A DNA stretch of 64,000 nt from Verrucomicrobiia bacterium (GCA_022072455.1 JAJVHY010000004.1:124001-188000), one strand, 5' to 3'; shown: positions 15,593-24,492, counted from the first letter of the stretch. The notes: a model not told the origin generated them from the letters alone. Numbers and translations are program-made.

Positions 15593-17237
15593 GGCAGCCT
15601 CCTTCGATCATCTCCCGGTTGGCGCCGCCCGGCGGCACCATCGGGAACACTTTCTCGTTCACGTCAATCGGCACATTAAGCAAACACGGCCCGGCACCGG
15701 CCAACGCCGCGGCGAGTTCGTCCAAGCCGGTAATGTGCGCCGCCGGCACGCCGAAACCTTCCGCGATGCGGACAAAGTCCGGTTGCGATTGGAACTGCGA
15801 CGCAAAAATCCGCCGCCCATAAAACAACGATTGCTGCTGATGCACCAACCCGAGCGCGTTGTTGTTCAACACGATGATCTTCACGTTCACATTCTCCTCG
15901 GCCGCGGTCGCCAACTCCTGGATGTTCATCAACAAACTCCCGTCGCCGCTGAAACACACCACCGGCCGATCAGGACACGCCAACGCCGCCCCGATCGCCG
16001 CCGGCAACCCGAAGCCCATCGTACCCAACCCACCGGACGTGAGCCATTGGCGCGGCCGGCAGAACGGATACGCTTGCGCCGTCCACATCTGATGCTGGCC
16101 CACGTCGGTCGTGACGATGGCGTCGTCACCGAGAATACGCGCGGTTTCCCGGATCAAGTCATGTGGCTCCGTCAGCGCCAATGGAAACCAGCGTTTGAGA
16201 TCCGTCACCGCGGCCGTCCACTCCCGGCGTTCATCGGTCTCAATCAACGGCAATAATTCCGCCAACACCGCGCTCACGTCGCCCACGATGCCGAGGTGCG
16301 CGGTTTTGAGTTTGCTGAGTTCGCTGGCGTCGATGTCGATGTGGATGACTTTCGCGTGTGGACAAAACTGGGCGACCTTACCGGTGGCGCGGTCGTCGAA
16401 CCGGGCGCCGGCATTGATCAAGAGGTCGCATTCCTCCAACACAAGATTTGTCGCCCGGGCGGCGTGCATGCCGAGCATGCCGAGCGACAACCGATGCTCC
16501 GCCGGCAACGCGCCGAGTGCCATCAACGTCATCGTCGTCGGCAGCGAATTCTTCTCCGCCAACCGGCGCGCGACAGCCGCTGCGCCAGAATGGATGATGC
16601 CGCCGCCAAGATACAACACCGGTTGCCGGGCTTGATTGATCATGGCGGCAGCGCGTTCGATGTCGCCGCGCGCAAATCGCGGGGCCGGCTCGGCACAGCC
16701 GGGGGCCGGCCAGTCAGCCACTGTGACCGGCTGCATCTGCACGTCCTTGGGCACGTCGATCAGAACCGGGCCCGGTCGCCCCGAACTGGCAATGCGAAAC
16801 GCATCCGGAATGACTTCGAGCAACTCGGCGGCGGACCGCACGAGGAAGTTGTGTTTCGTGATCGGCAAACTCATGCCGTACGTGTCCACCTCCTGAAACG
16901 CATCGGTGCCGATTAACGCCGTCGGCACTTGCCCGGTAATGCAGACCACCGGGATGGAATCGAGTTTCGCGTCAGCAATGGCCGTGAGGATGTTGGTCGC
17001 GCCGGGGCCGCTTGTTGCGAGGCAAACGGCCGGCCGGCCGGTGACGCGGGCCATGCCTTGGGCGATGAAGCCGGCCCCTTGTTCATGCCGGGCGAGGACA
17101 TGCCGGATGGTGCCGCGTTGCGCCAAGGCATCGTAGAGCGGCAAGTTTGCTCCGCCGGGAATGCCGGCCAAGACGCGGATGCCCTGACGTTCGAGTAACC
17201 GGACGATCAATTGGGCGCCGGTGAGTTGGTGGTTCAT
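15579..17237 (-). CDS. ilvB: Acetolactate synthase large (catalytic) subunit
   Basis: 552 residues, full length for AHAS. The ThDP-activating Glu is in [20 protein letters not shown] near residue 52. The FAD/central domain follows, and the C-terminal ThDP motif is [20 protein letters not shown] with Asn in LNNNALG. It condenses two pyruvates, or pyruvate and 2-oxobutyrate, in branched-chain amino-acid synthesis. Closest by eye to E. coli IlvB, which fits the short IlvN partner that follows. The leader upstream (17238-17437) contains a Val/Leu-rich peptide and a terminator, so expression is probably attenuated by charged Val/Leu tRNA. Confidence 0.95.
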   Translation of the reverse strand: MNHQLTGAQLIVRLLERQGIRVLAGIPGGANLPLYDALAQRGTIRHVLARHEQGAGFIAQGMARVTGRPAVCLATSGPGATNILTAIADAKLDSIPVVCITGQVPTALIGTDAFQEVDTYGMSLPITKHNFLVRSAAELLEVIPDAFRIASSGRPGPVLIDVPKDVQMQPVTVADWPAPGCAEPAPRFARGDIERAAAMINQARQPVLYLGGGIIHSGAAAVARRLAEKNSLPTTMTLMALGALPAEHRLSLGMLGMHAARATNLVLEECDLLINAGARFDDRATGKVAQFCPHAKVIHIDIDASELSKLKTAHLGIVGDVSAVLAELLPLIETDERREWTAAVTDLKRWFPLALTEPHDLIRETARILGDDAIVTTDVGQHQMWTAQAYPFCRPRQWLTSGGLGTMGFGLPAAIGAALACPDRPVVCFSGDGSLLMNIQELATAAEENVNVKIIVLNNNALGLVHQQQSLFYGRRIFASQFQSQPDFVRIAEGFGVPAAHITGLDELAAALAGAGPCLLNVPIDVNEKVFPMVPPGGANREMIEGGCHGHA

Positions 17238-17303
17238 GTTGTCTTCTTCCTTTTTGCGGTTGTCCCGCGGCGAAGAACCGGCCAGTGGTGGGCGTTAAAA
17301 GCG

Positions 17304-17335
17304 CAACCCCCGCCGGCTCGCGCCGGCGGGGGTTG
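17304..17335 (-). terminator. Attenuator terminator hairpin in the ilvB leader
   Basis: AACCCCCGCCGGC (17305-17317) and GCCGGCGGGGGTT (17322-17334) are perfect complements around a 4-nt loop, extended by C17304:G17335 to 14 bp. On the minus strand the stem is followed by GCGCTTTTAACG, a short T4 tract. It lies between the leader-peptide stop and ilvB. The loop-side sequence 17316-17324 is exactly complementary to 17361-17369 inside the leader-peptide end, forming a competing antiterminator. Confidence 0.82.
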
Positions 17336-17356
17336 TTGAAATCTCTTTCAGTCCCG

Positions 17357-17437
17357 CTACGGCGCGAGCGACACGACGAGGACTACCAGGCCGACGAGGA
17401 CTTGGTGGACTGAGGTCGGGTTGTGTTTGCGCTGCAT
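17357..17437 (-). CDS. ilvB leader peptide (Val/Leu-rich attenuator peptide)
   Basis: 26 codons from ATG 17437 to TAG 17357, reading MQRKHNPTSVHQ and then VLVGLVVLVV followed by SLAP. Nine of ten consecutive codons are Val or Leu, the same design as the E. coli ilvB leader peptide IvbL (VVVV-rich, ending in AP). Ribosome stalling in the Val/Leu run would leave 17361-17369 free to pair with 17316-17324 and prevent the terminator; completion of the peptide would allow termination. No Shine-Dalgarno is seen and the best promoter places transcription start very close to the ATG, so translation may be leaderless, or the start may be an upstream in-frame ATG (17551). Confidence 0.75.
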   Translation of the reverse strand: MQRKHNPTSVHQVLVGLVVLVVSLAP

Positions 17438-17449
17438 AACGGTGGCGAA

Positions 17450-17478
17450 TGAATACGCGGAAGCGCCCCTGCTGTCAA
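17450..17478 (-). promoter_or_regulatory. Candidate sigma-70 promoter for the ilvB leader
   Basis: On the minus strand TTGACA (17478-17473) is a consensus -35. After 17 bp comes TATTCA (17455-17450), a weak -10. Start of transcription would fall near 17443, a few bases before the leader-peptide ATG. The region also has to hold the promoter of the divergent TPR-like gene at 17519. Confidence 0.45.
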
Positions 17479-17518
17479 GACTGGCGCGGCCGCGGTAAAC
17501 CGGGTAGAAGAAGGGCGC

Positions 17519-17830
17519 ATGAGCAACGAGCGAATCCAGCAAGCCCGGCAACTCTTCGAGCGATTTCCGACCAACGACCTGTCCCGGTACAGCCTCGCCC
17601 AGGCGTTATTTGATGCCGGCCAATATGTGGAGGCCGGCGACCATTTGCAGGAGTTGTGCCGGAAGAAAGCTGACTGGATGGTTGTTCACATTCTGCTCGG
17701 GAAATGTCGGCTGCATACCGGGCCGCCGGCGGAAGCCAAAAAACTTCTCGAGCACGCCCATCAGCTCGCGGTCGCCCAACATCACGATGGGCCGCGGGAG
17801 GAGTTGGAACAGTTGTTGCGCGCGCTGTGA
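17519..17830 (+). CDS. Small TPR-like repeat protein
   Basis: 103 residues, mostly helical. Helix pairs resembling tetratricopeptide repeats are seen: RYSLAQALFDAGQYVEAGDHLQELC and HILLGKCRLHTGPPAEAKKLLEHAHQLA, with the usual small residues at turn positions. No signal peptide or membrane span. It may act as a protein-binding adaptor; the partner is unknown. It is divergent from the ilvB leader and convergent with the sugar-isomerase-like gene, so it is probably a single-gene transcript. Confidence 0.75.
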   Translation: MSNERIQQARQLFERFPTNDLSRYSLAQALFDAGQYVEAGDHLQELCRKKADWMVVHILLGKCRLHTGPPAEAKKLLEHAHQLAVAQHHDGPREELEQLLRAL

Positions 17831-17881
17831 GAAAGTGACGGCCAACTGATCTGTCAACCAGGTCGCCGGCGAGTTCCCCGC

Positions 17882-19255
17882 TCACAGGGCGACAGCGTTG
17901 ATGCCCGTTTGCTCGCAGAACGCAATGAGCTCGTCGTACAGACCGGCCCCGTAACCGAGGCAGGCGTACTCGTTGTTCCAAGCCTGGAGCAGTTTCTCAA
18001 TGTCACAATGCGCGGTGACAAACGCGTGCGGCCAGAACGGGATGCCGCACTCGTGCCGGCGTTTCTCCAACTCGGCGCGCGATGGTTCAAATACCGTGCA
18101 TCGGGCGAGCGCCATCTCGAACTGGCCGTTGACGCGTCCCAGCCGGGCCAACACGCCAGCACCGGGCTTGCAGACCAGTTCCACCGAGATGCCACCGGCT
18201 TCGCCTTCGGTCGGGATGCCGTGCTCGGCAAACTTGGCGGGCACGAGAGTGCCGGCCAGCGACGGCGGACACGCGCCATCCCCGATGATTTTGATTTCGT
18301 TGGTGGTTTTATCGATATGCTGGAGGTCGCCGTAGTAGACCGGCTCGGCGCTGAGGTCGGTGAGCAGTTTCACGGTCAGACAGGTGTTGAAGTCGCTCAA
18401 CGTGGAGGTGCCGATGTGGTCGTTGAGGATCAGGCTCTGCGCGAAACATGTCGCGCTGTAGTCGTCGCCAAGGCCGGGAAACGATTGCACCGTGTAGAAA
18501 TCCCAAGCCTCTTGCTTGAGGATCTGTTTGAACGCGAGGTACAGCCGGATCGACCGGTCGGCGGTGTCGCCAACCGGTAGTGGTTCGCTGAACAGCGGCT
18601 GAATCTTGCGCCGCGCCGCCGTCAACTCCGCCGGCGTGATCGCCTGCGCCGTCCGCAACAACGCGGTCGTGTCGCGCGAGTCAATATCAATGCCGAACTG
18701 CCGCATCCATTGCGACGGGTCCGCGACACCGCACGTCTGTCCCATCCCGCGCCCGCCGAACACGCCGCAAGTGCTCTGGTTGAGCCGCTGCTTCAGCGCG
18801 CTGGCCCGGCAATAGGCCGCGACCTTCGCCACTTCGCCGGTATCGCCATAAACGAACCGGTGCGACAATCCGATCTCCTTGCACGCGCCTTGCATCACAA
18901 GGCCGCCGACGGGCCGCCAGCCTTGCGAGCCGGGATGCGTCCAGAGCACAATGCCCTTGCCGGTACCGGCGAAGTCCCGAAGGGCACCGATCAAATGCGC
19001 CGCCCAAACCCACGTCCCGGAGAACAGCACCACGGCATCCACGTCATCCATCTTCTTAAATTTCGCAAAGCACTCACGCGCCTCGCTCTTCGACGCGATG
19101 ACCACCTCGTGCAGGACAAGTTGCAGACCGGCCTCGCGCAACGCCTTCTTCGCGCCGGCCACAATCTTGTCGTCAATGAACGGTGCGCCCAGCGGATCTT
19201 TCAGTCCGTCCTTGTGGACGCCATACACAATGAAGCCAACTTTGGGTTTGATCAT
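17882..19255 (-). CDS. L-fucose/L-arabinose isomerase-like protein
   Basis: 457 residues from ATG 19255. N-terminal KVGFIVYGVHKDGLKDPLGAP, VDAVVLFSGTWVWAAHLIGAL and GIVLWTHPGSQGWRPVGGLV resemble the substrate-binding domain of L-fucose isomerases. The metal-site region includes FPGLGDDYSATCFAQSLIL and a late FVTAHCDIEKLLQAW. Such enzymes convert an aldose to a ketose. The start overlaps the stop of the amidohydrolase gene by 4 bp, and both lie downstream of a GntR regulator, so a regulated catabolic operon for a deoxy- or rare sugar is likely. Confidence 0.8.
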   Translation of the reverse strand: MIKPKVGFIVYGVHKDGLKDPLGAPFIDDKIVAGAKKALREAGLQLVLHEVVIASKSEARECFAKFKKMDDVDAVVLFSGTWVWAAHLIGALRDFAGTGKGIVLWTHPGSQGWRPVGGLVMQGACKEIGLSHRFVYGDTGEVAKVAAYCRASALKQRLNQSTCGVFGGRGMGQTCGVADPSQWMRQFGIDIDSRDTTALLRTAQAITPAELTAARRKIQPLFSEPLPVGDTADRSIRLYLAFKQILKQEAWDFYTVQSFPGLGDDYSATCFAQSLILNDHIGTSTLSDFNTCLTVKLLTDLSAEPVYYGDLQHIDKTTNEIKIIGDGACPPSLAGTLVPAKFAEHGIPTEGEAGGISVELVCKPGAGVLARLGRVNGQFEMALARCTVFEPSRAELEKRRHECGIPFWPHAFVTAHCDIEKLLQAWNNEYACLGYGAGLYDELIAFCEQTGINAVAL

Positions 19256-20292
19256 AGATTCTCTTTCAGTTTGGGAATGAGCTTGCACGCGTTTTGGAAA
19301 TAGATCTTAGCCAACACATCCTTCGGCAGCCCGATGCCGTGGATGCGCCAGCGATATCGGCCGAACGTTCCGTCGTAATCAGGCGGGACGAAGTCCTCGT
19401 CATACGTCTCCAAAAACCGGAAGTAGCACCGGTACATCTCCCGCGTCGCCGGCATGTCGCTACCGAAATAGATCCGGTCCTGGTACCGAAGGAAGAACTC
19501 GCGCGCCCGGTACGGTTGGCGGCCAAGTTCATCAAGCCGGGCGGAGAAATCAATGAACGCGTTCGGGCATTCGTCAAGGAGCTGGCCGACGTAATCGAGA
19601 TTCTCCGGCCAATTGGCGACATGCGGCAGCAGGAATGTCGTCCGCGGATGCGATCGGATCAGGTTCCGGTAACGCCTTTGAAGTTCGGCGAAACTGGGAA
19701 ACTTCGGATCGGCGAAACTCCACGCCGGATATTTCTGAAGCGTGCCGGAGTGTTCATTTTCCGGCGTGACCGGCTGGAAGAAGCCGTAGGGATCGGCCTG
19801 ATGAATCAAGACCGGCACGCCGAGCTTGCCGGCTTCAGCCCAGATCGGCGCGAGCCGGTCATCGTCGCAGGCGATCAACTTTCCTGCTCCATCCCGGTAG
19901 TGCAGGCCAAGTTCTTTCAAGACCTTCAGGCCGCGCGCGCCGCGCTGGACGTGGTCGCGCAACGTGGCGCAACAGCGGGCGGCAAACGTGTCGTCAAACA
20001 CCGGCTGCGCAAACTCCGCCATCGTAAACCCGTAGAAGCGGCCGGGATGCTGGGCGGTGTTGGCGAAGAAGTTCTCGATCTTGCCGGCGCTGAGCAGGTA
20101 GCCGCCGCCCCCCCATTGAATGGTCACATTGGCGGTCAAGTCGCAGTAAGCGACGACACCAACTTCGTCCATGACCTGCACGACGTTGGCAAGTGTGTCC
20201 CATTTCGCCCACAGATGATTGTGCGCATCAATAACCGGCCAAGCAGCGCGAGCCGGGATGTTCTCAGGCCGCACGAGGTAGTTCGACGTCAT
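19252..20292 (-). CDS. Amidohydrolase-2 family metal-dependent hydrolase
   Basis: 346 residues. The metal-binding DAHNHLW motif near residue 22 gives the HxH pair. Further ligands are plausible in PVLIHQADPYG, FLLPHVANW and YFGSDMPATREMY (final Asp). The family includes sugar lactonases, decarboxylases and related enzymes, and a lactone hydrolase role would fit an operon with a sugar isomerase. The gene overlaps both neighbours by 4 bp (ATGA), so the operon reads gntR, hydrolase, isomerase with coupled translation. Confidence 0.85.
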   Translation of the reverse strand: MTSNYLVRPENIPARAAWPVIDAHNHLWAKWDTLANVVQVMDEVGVVAYCDLTANVTIQWGGGGYLLSAGKIENFFANTAQHPGRFYGFTMAEFAQPVFDDTFAARCCATLRDHVQRGARGLKVLKELGLHYRDGAGKLIACDDDRLAPIWAEAGKLGVPVLIHQADPYGFFQPVTPENEHSGTLQKYPAWSFADPKFPSFAELQRRYRNLIRSHPRTTFLLPHVANWPENLDYVGQLLDECPNAFIDFSARLDELGRQPYRAREFFLRYQDRIYFGSDMPATREMYRCYFRFLETYDEDFVPPDYDGTFGRYRWRIHGIGLPKDVLAKIYFQNACKLIPKLKENL

Positions 20293-21032
20293 GCGCTGGC
20301 CTCCTCCCAGCGAAACTTGGAGCGGATGCAGATATGCTCAGGATGGTAATAGCTGACAAAGAGCCCGGCCGGCTGATTCGTGGTGGCGTAATACACTTCG
20401 GTGGACCGCAACACCGGCTGACCGACGGGCCAGTCCAACCGCTCCGCAATCTCGGCCGTGGTCGCCATCGCTTCGACGGTCTGCTCACAATGCCGAATTT
20501 GAAATCGCCCGCGCTTCATCCAGATCTCAATAAAATCCACGTGGGCGAGATCCGGGCGAGTCAGCCGGCCGGTGAAGGCGGCCGCGATGGTCGCCTGATC
20601 CCAGGCCACCGGCGTGCCGGCCAGTTTGTCCACGCGTTCCGCGTACAAAACCAGATCTGCCGGTGCCACCTGCAACAGGGTGCTGCGCGGCTCGCCGGCC
20701 GGCTCCTGCCGCGCCACCACCACCGTTCGCCGGAGTTGCGGGGCATGACTGCGGATGCTGCCCGTATAATCAATCATCAGCGGAATCCGCCGGCCGGGGT
20801 TGGGAGCGACATACGTGCCGCTGCCATGGCGGCGCTGAATCAGTCCCTCATGGGTCAGTAATTGCAGCGCATGCCGAATTGTGATTCGTGAGACCTGCAA
20901 CTGGCGACACAGCACCCGCTCCGCCGGCAGTTGTTGCCCGCACGGGCGGCGTCCACTGAGTATCTGGTCGCGCAACTTGGCGGCAGCGCGACAATAGGCC
21001 GGGGTCTTCAATTGGTTATAACCAATTATCAC
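20289..21032 (-). CDS. GntR/HutC-family transcriptional regulator with UTRA ligand domain
   Basis: 247 residues from ATG 21032. Winged helix-turn-helix at the N-terminus: LRDQILSGRRPCGQQLPAER, then VSRITIRHALQLLTHEGLIQ and RRHGSGTYV. The UTRA effector domain follows (VLYAERVDKLAGTPVAWDQA, TAEIAERLDWPVGQPVLRST, YYHPEHICIRSKF). This class usually represses catabolic genes until a sugar or acid ligand binds. A perfect 16-bp palindrome lies within its own codons 3-8 and could be the operator for autoregulation of the whole operon. Confidence 0.9.
   Translation of the reverse strand: MIIGYNQLKTPAYCRAAAKLRDQILSGRRPCGQQLPAERVLCRQLQVSRITIRHALQLLTHEGLIQRRHGSGTYVAPNPGRRIPLMIDYTGSIRSHAPQLRRTVVVARQEPAGEPRSTLLQVAPADLVLYAERVDKLAGTPVAWDQATIAAAFTGRLTRPDLAHVDFIEIWMKRGRFQIRHCEQTVEAMATTAEIAERLDWPVGQPVLRSTEVYYATTNQPAGLFVSYYHPEHICIRSKFRWEEASA
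21011..21026. promoter_or_regulatory. Perfect 16-bp palindrome, candidate GntR operator
   Basis: ATTGGTTATAACCAAT equals its own reverse complement. It contains the GT-N-AC core expected for HutC/GntR operators (GGTNNNNACC-like) and is AT-rich in a GC-rich region. It sits inside the first codons of the regulator gene, just downstream of where its promoter must be, so binding there would block the operon. Confidence 0.6.
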
Positions 21033-21086
21033 ACCCGCCTACCAGCGTCAACGACCGTCATTACCGGCGGGAAGCGGGTCCACTTC

Positions 21087-21917
21087 TCAGTTCGGGCCAA
21101 AGCACCGGACAGCCGGGAGGACTGATGGGGGATGCGGCTGCCGATGACGGGGAGGTTGATCGAGGTGCTGGACTTGCCGGGTCACGTCCCGCCAGTGGTA
21201 GGTCGGCGGGCGTTGGCCGCCGGCCAGAAAGGATTTCCAGAGGTGATACACCTCGCCCAATTCCAATAATTCCCGCGAATACAAATCCAACCCGCCGGCC
21301 ACTGTGCCGAACCGGGTCCGGCGTTGGGTCTCGACCTGTCGCCCGGCCACCCAGATCCGATGCAGGTTGAAATCCCGCACCGGCAAGACCTGCCACTCGA
21401 CGGCATACCGGCGGTGATGCGCCCAGACTTGAAACATATTCCCGGCGCAGTCGTAACAAGTAAGGGCCGCCAAACCGGAGGAGTGCGCCAATTGCTGTAA
21501 TAAACCGGGAATGTCCGCCGGGTGGATGTCCACCAACTGCCGCCCCGCCGGCAGTTCGACCACGTTGCGTTTGGGTAAACCAATGAGCCGGTTGCTGGTT
21601 GCGTTCACGACCGTAAGTTCCGCGTCCCATACCGCCCAGAGCAGTTGGTTGGGCAGCCAGTCCGGTGCACGCAATGGATGGCGGAGGCGGATGAACCGCG
21701 CCGCGCCGGTGACTGTCTCCAGCGGGGCCACGAAAATCTCACTCAACTCCGACCGGCATCGGTCAAGCACTTTGCTCAAGCGGGGATAAACCTGCCGGAC
21801 GAGAAACGGCTGGAGCGCCGCCGGTAAATCGCCGGATGCCAGTTGCGCGATGATTTGCGTGGGCGACCCTGGCAGGTCGTTGTCGGCCCATTTCCACAGG
21901 TAGAATTCGGTGGCCAT
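21087..21917 (-). CDS. Conserved-looking hypothetical protein
   Basis: 276 residues from ATG 21917. It opens with MATEFYLWKWADNDLPGSP, and the composition and codon use look genuinely coding, but no catalytic motif is recognised. Residues 80-200 have regular beta-strand-like alternation (LLWAVWDAELTVVNATSNRL, FQVWAHHRRYAVEWQVLPV). The C-terminus is His/Pro/Gln rich and probably disordered. No signal peptide or membrane span. It lies 54 bp upstream of the GntR gene on the same strand and might be cotranscribed with it. Confidence 0.6.
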   Translation of the reverse strand: MATEFYLWKWADNDLPGSPTQIIAQLASGDLPAALQPFLVRQVYPRLSKVLDRCRSELSEIFVAPLETVTGAARFIRLRHPLRAPDWLPNQLLWAVWDAELTVVNATSNRLIGLPKRNVVELPAGRQLVDIHPADIPGLLQQLAHSSGLAALTCYDCAGNMFQVWAHHRRYAVEWQVLPVRDFNLHRIWVAGRQVETQRRTRFGTVAGGLDLYSRELLELGEVYHLWKSFLAGGQRPPTYHWRDVTRQVQHLDQPPRHRQPHPPSVLPAVRCFGPN

Positions 21918-22152
21918 GGTGGTCAGCGGCGCCAGGTGTTGCGACGGATCCGGCGGCCGGGCCGGGGATCAAACCAGATCGACGGCGCCGGTTGGGTTTT
22001 CAGTAAATTCCAGCAGTGCTGCCAGAGAGCGGCGAGGTTGAGTATTTGTTTCATGTGGGGGCAGTCTAGTCCGGTGGGTCGGACAAAAACGGTCTGAGGA
22101 TGAAAAATCTTTCCGTTGATGGTTGGACTGCCATTGTCTGAGGGGGGCTGTT

Positions 22153-23169
22153 ATGATGAGCGACATGAAAACATCACCAACTGTTGCCGACCGCCTGTCG
22201 CGCCCGCCCTTGGCGCGGATGCTCCGCATTCACGAACGCTTGAAAGGCGAACGGTTTCCGAATTGCTCGCAACTGGCGCTGGACTTGGAAGTCGCCACCA
22301 AGACCGTGCAGCGGGACATTGATTTCATGCGCGACCGGCTGGATTTGCCGATCGAGTTTGATTTTCGCCGCAACGGCTTTCACTACACGGAGCCGGTCAA
22401 GAATTTCCCGACGGTGCAGGTGACGGAGCAGGAGTTGATCGCGCTGTTCATTGCCGAGAAGGCGGTGGCGCAGTATCGGGGCACGCCGTTTGAGAAACCG
22501 TTGCACGCGGCGTTCGAAAAGTTGACGGAGGGGTTGACGGACAGCGTGTCCTTTCGCTGGGCGGACTTGGATTCGACCATTTCGTTTCGCGCGTTGGGGA
22601 TGACGGTCGCGGATTTGGAAATGTTCGAGATCATCAGTCGCGCGGTGTTGCGGTCGGAGGAATTGGAGTTTCAGTATCACAAGCTGGCCGGGCGCGGGCA
22701 CGAGCCGCGGCGCGTGCAGCCGTATCACTTGGGTTGCATCGAGAATCAGTGGTACCTCTTTGCGTTCGACTTGGTGCGGCAACAGATCCGGACATTCGTG
22801 CTGGGGCGCATGCGCGAAGTCCGCGTGACTGGCCAGCGGTTCACGCGGCCGGCGGATTTCTCGCTGACCAAACATCTGGGCGACAGCTTTGGCGTGTTCT
22901 CCCCCGACGGCAAACCACAAGAAATCCGGATCCGATTCGACGCGTTTGCGGCGCGGTTGGTCCGTGAACGCAAATGGCATGCATCACAAAAAGTCAAAGA
23001 ACTGGCGGATGGTGAGATTGAGTTGAGCTTGAAACTCGGGAGCCTTACGGAAATCCAGCGGTGGATTTTAAGCTGGGGCGAACATGCGCGCGTGCTCGCA
23101 CCGGAGACATTGCGCAAGCAAATCGCCCGGTCGGCGGAGAAACTGTTGGCGAGCTACGCTGAGTCCTGA
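22153..23169 (+). CDS. WYL-domain transcriptional regulator (DeoR-like HTH)
   Basis: 338 residues from ATG 22153, preceded by GAGGGGGGC. An N-terminal winged HTH (CSQLALDLEVATKTVQRDID) is followed by the WYL domain, whose hallmark appears as YHLGCIENQWYLFAFDL near residue 205, and a C-terminal extension (WCX-like, IRIRFDAFAARLVRERKWH). WYL proteins sense nucleic-acid-derived or small-molecule ligands and often control stress or defence genes, but no such gene is adjacent. It stands divergent from the hypothetical protein at 21087-21917 across 235 bp, in which I see no clear operator. Confidence 0.9.
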   Translation: MMSDMKTSPTVADRLSRPPLARMLRIHERLKGERFPNCSQLALDLEVATKTVQRDIDFMRDRLDLPIEFDFRRNGFHYTEPVKNFPTVQVTEQELIALFIAEKAVAQYRGTPFEKPLHAAFEKLTEGLTDSVSFRWADLDSTISFRALGMTVADLEMFEIISRAVLRSEELEFQYHKLAGRGHEPRRVQPYHLGCIENQWYLFAFDLVRQQIRTFVLGRMREVRVTGQRFTRPADFSLTKHLGDSFGVFSPDGKPQEIRIRFDAFAARLVRERKWHASQKVKELADGEIELSLKLGSLTEIQRWILSWGEHARVLAPETLRKQIARSAEKLLASYAES

Positions 23170-23181
23170 TTTAATCGGCAG

Positions 23182-23433
23182 ATGCAACTGAGTTTCCCTT
23201 TCGCCGTGACCAGTTTGGCGGAGGCGTTGAACCGCGGACTCAAAGTGGAATTTCCCGCGAACGCCAACGCGCTCCGGGTGACCTTCGGCAGCAAGTCAAC
23301 CGTCGTGCTCAAAGCTGACGCCGATACCTTGAAGGGGGTCGGCGTGGCAACGGCGGTGGAGTTTGGCGTTGTGAAAAATGACACCAAGGGTCACCCGAAG
23401 CGCCATGAGTTTGTGGCGCTGGCGAGCGGGTAG
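23182..23433 (+). CDS. Small hypothetical protein
   Basis: 83 residues starting 12 bp after the WYL gene and therefore likely cotranscribed. It reads as a compact, mostly beta protein (LKVEFPANANALRVTFGSKS, TVVLKADADTLKGVGVATAV) with no Cys and no signal peptide. No domain is recognised. The stop codon abuts the convergent pdxB gene, with no space for a terminator. Confidence 0.6.
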   Translation: MQLSFPFAVTSLAEALNRGLKVEFPANANALRVTFGSKSTVVLKADADTLKGVGVATAVEFGVVKNDTKGHPKRHEFVALASG

Positions 23434-24492
23434 TTACGCGCCGAGCCGAAATCCCACCGCGGCCAATTTCGCTCGAAGTGTCGCACTGGCACCGCGGAGC
23501 GTCAGGGTGGTGTTGAAAAACTCGCGGCGGACCGGGTAGTCGGCGCGTTGCTTGTCGAACTCGCGGATGTTGGCGCGCAGCCGGGAGTCATCGGTGGTGA
23601 TGTCGTAAACCTGTCGGATCGTTTCGCGCAGCACGTCCTCATCATCGCCGGCGGCATCCACGACCACCGGCTGCGCCGCCGGCAAGCTCGGTTGCCACGT
23701 CGCCGGTAACGCAAAATGCCGGCAAGCCGCTTCATAAATCATGCGGGTGCCGGTCACTTTGCCATCGAAGCTGTAGCCGGCAATGTGCGGGGTGCCGAGG
23801 TCGACGACATCGAGCAACTCGGGCGAGATGTTCGGTTCGCCTTCCCACACGTCGAGCACGGCGGCGGAGATGCGGTCGGCATCGATGGCTTTGAGCAACG
23901 CGCGATTGTCCACGACCGGGCCCCGGGAGCTGTTGAGGAGGATGAATCCTTCCAGATTGTCATGGTGAAACATGTGCCGGGTGGTTTCGAGGAGCGGCAC
24001 GTGGACAGTCACGATGTCGGCAGTGGTCGCCGGTTCGAGCAGACCGAGCGGCGGATCGTTTTGGAGGACGCGCATCCCCAGTGCGCGGGCATACCGGACG
24101 ACCTTTGAACCGACGTTGCCGACGCCGATGACTCCGAGTGATTTGTCGCGGAGGCGGAATTTATGCCGGTGCGCCAGCTCGAGCAGCGCGGCGATGATGT
24201 ATTCGGCGACGGAATTGGCATTGCAGCCGGCGGCGCTGGCGAAGCCGATCCCGCGGCGGGCCAGGAATTGCTCATCCACGTGGTCGGTGCCGATGGTGGC
24301 AGTGGCGACGAACTGAACTCGGGAGCCGTCGAGCAATGCCGCGTTGACCGGCGTGACGGAGCGGATGAGAAGTAGCTCGGCGTCGCGGAGATGGGCGGCG
24401 GTGATCTGCCGGCCGGGGACCAGGGTGATGTCGCCGAGCTCAGCAAAAGCTTCGCGCACGAAGGGGATGTTGGGATCGGCAACGATCTTCAT
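23434..24492 (-). CDS. pdxB: Erythronate-4-phosphate dehydrogenase
   Basis: 352 residues. The D-2-hydroxyacid dehydrogenase fold is clear: LLIRSVTPVNAALLDGSRVQ, TATIGTDHVDEQFL, NAD-binding GVIGVGNVGSKVVRYARALG, and the catalytic His in TPHIAGYSFDGKVTGT. The IAGYS motif and the C-terminal dimerisation domain (about residues 285-350) distinguish PdxB from SerA. It oxidises 4-phosphoerythronate in the DXP-dependent route to pyridoxal phosphate. It lies 9 bp downstream of the peptidase gene on the same strand. Confidence 0.92.
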   Translation of the reverse strand: MKIVADPNIPFVREAFAELGDITLVPGRQITAAHLRDAELLLIRSVTPVNAALLDGSRVQFVATATIGTDHVDEQFLARRGIGFASAAGCNANSVAEYIIAALLELAHRHKFRLRDKSLGVIGVGNVGSKVVRYARALGMRVLQNDPPLGLLEPATTADIVTVHVPLLETTRHMFHHDNLEGFILLNSSRGPVVDNRALLKAIDADRISAAVLDVWEGEPNISPELLDVVDLGTPHIAGYSFDGKVTGTRMIYEAACRHFALPATWQPSLPAAQPVVVDAAGDDEDVLRETIRQVYDITTDDSRLRANIREFDKQRADYPVRREFFNTTLTLRGASATLRAKLAAVGFRLGA

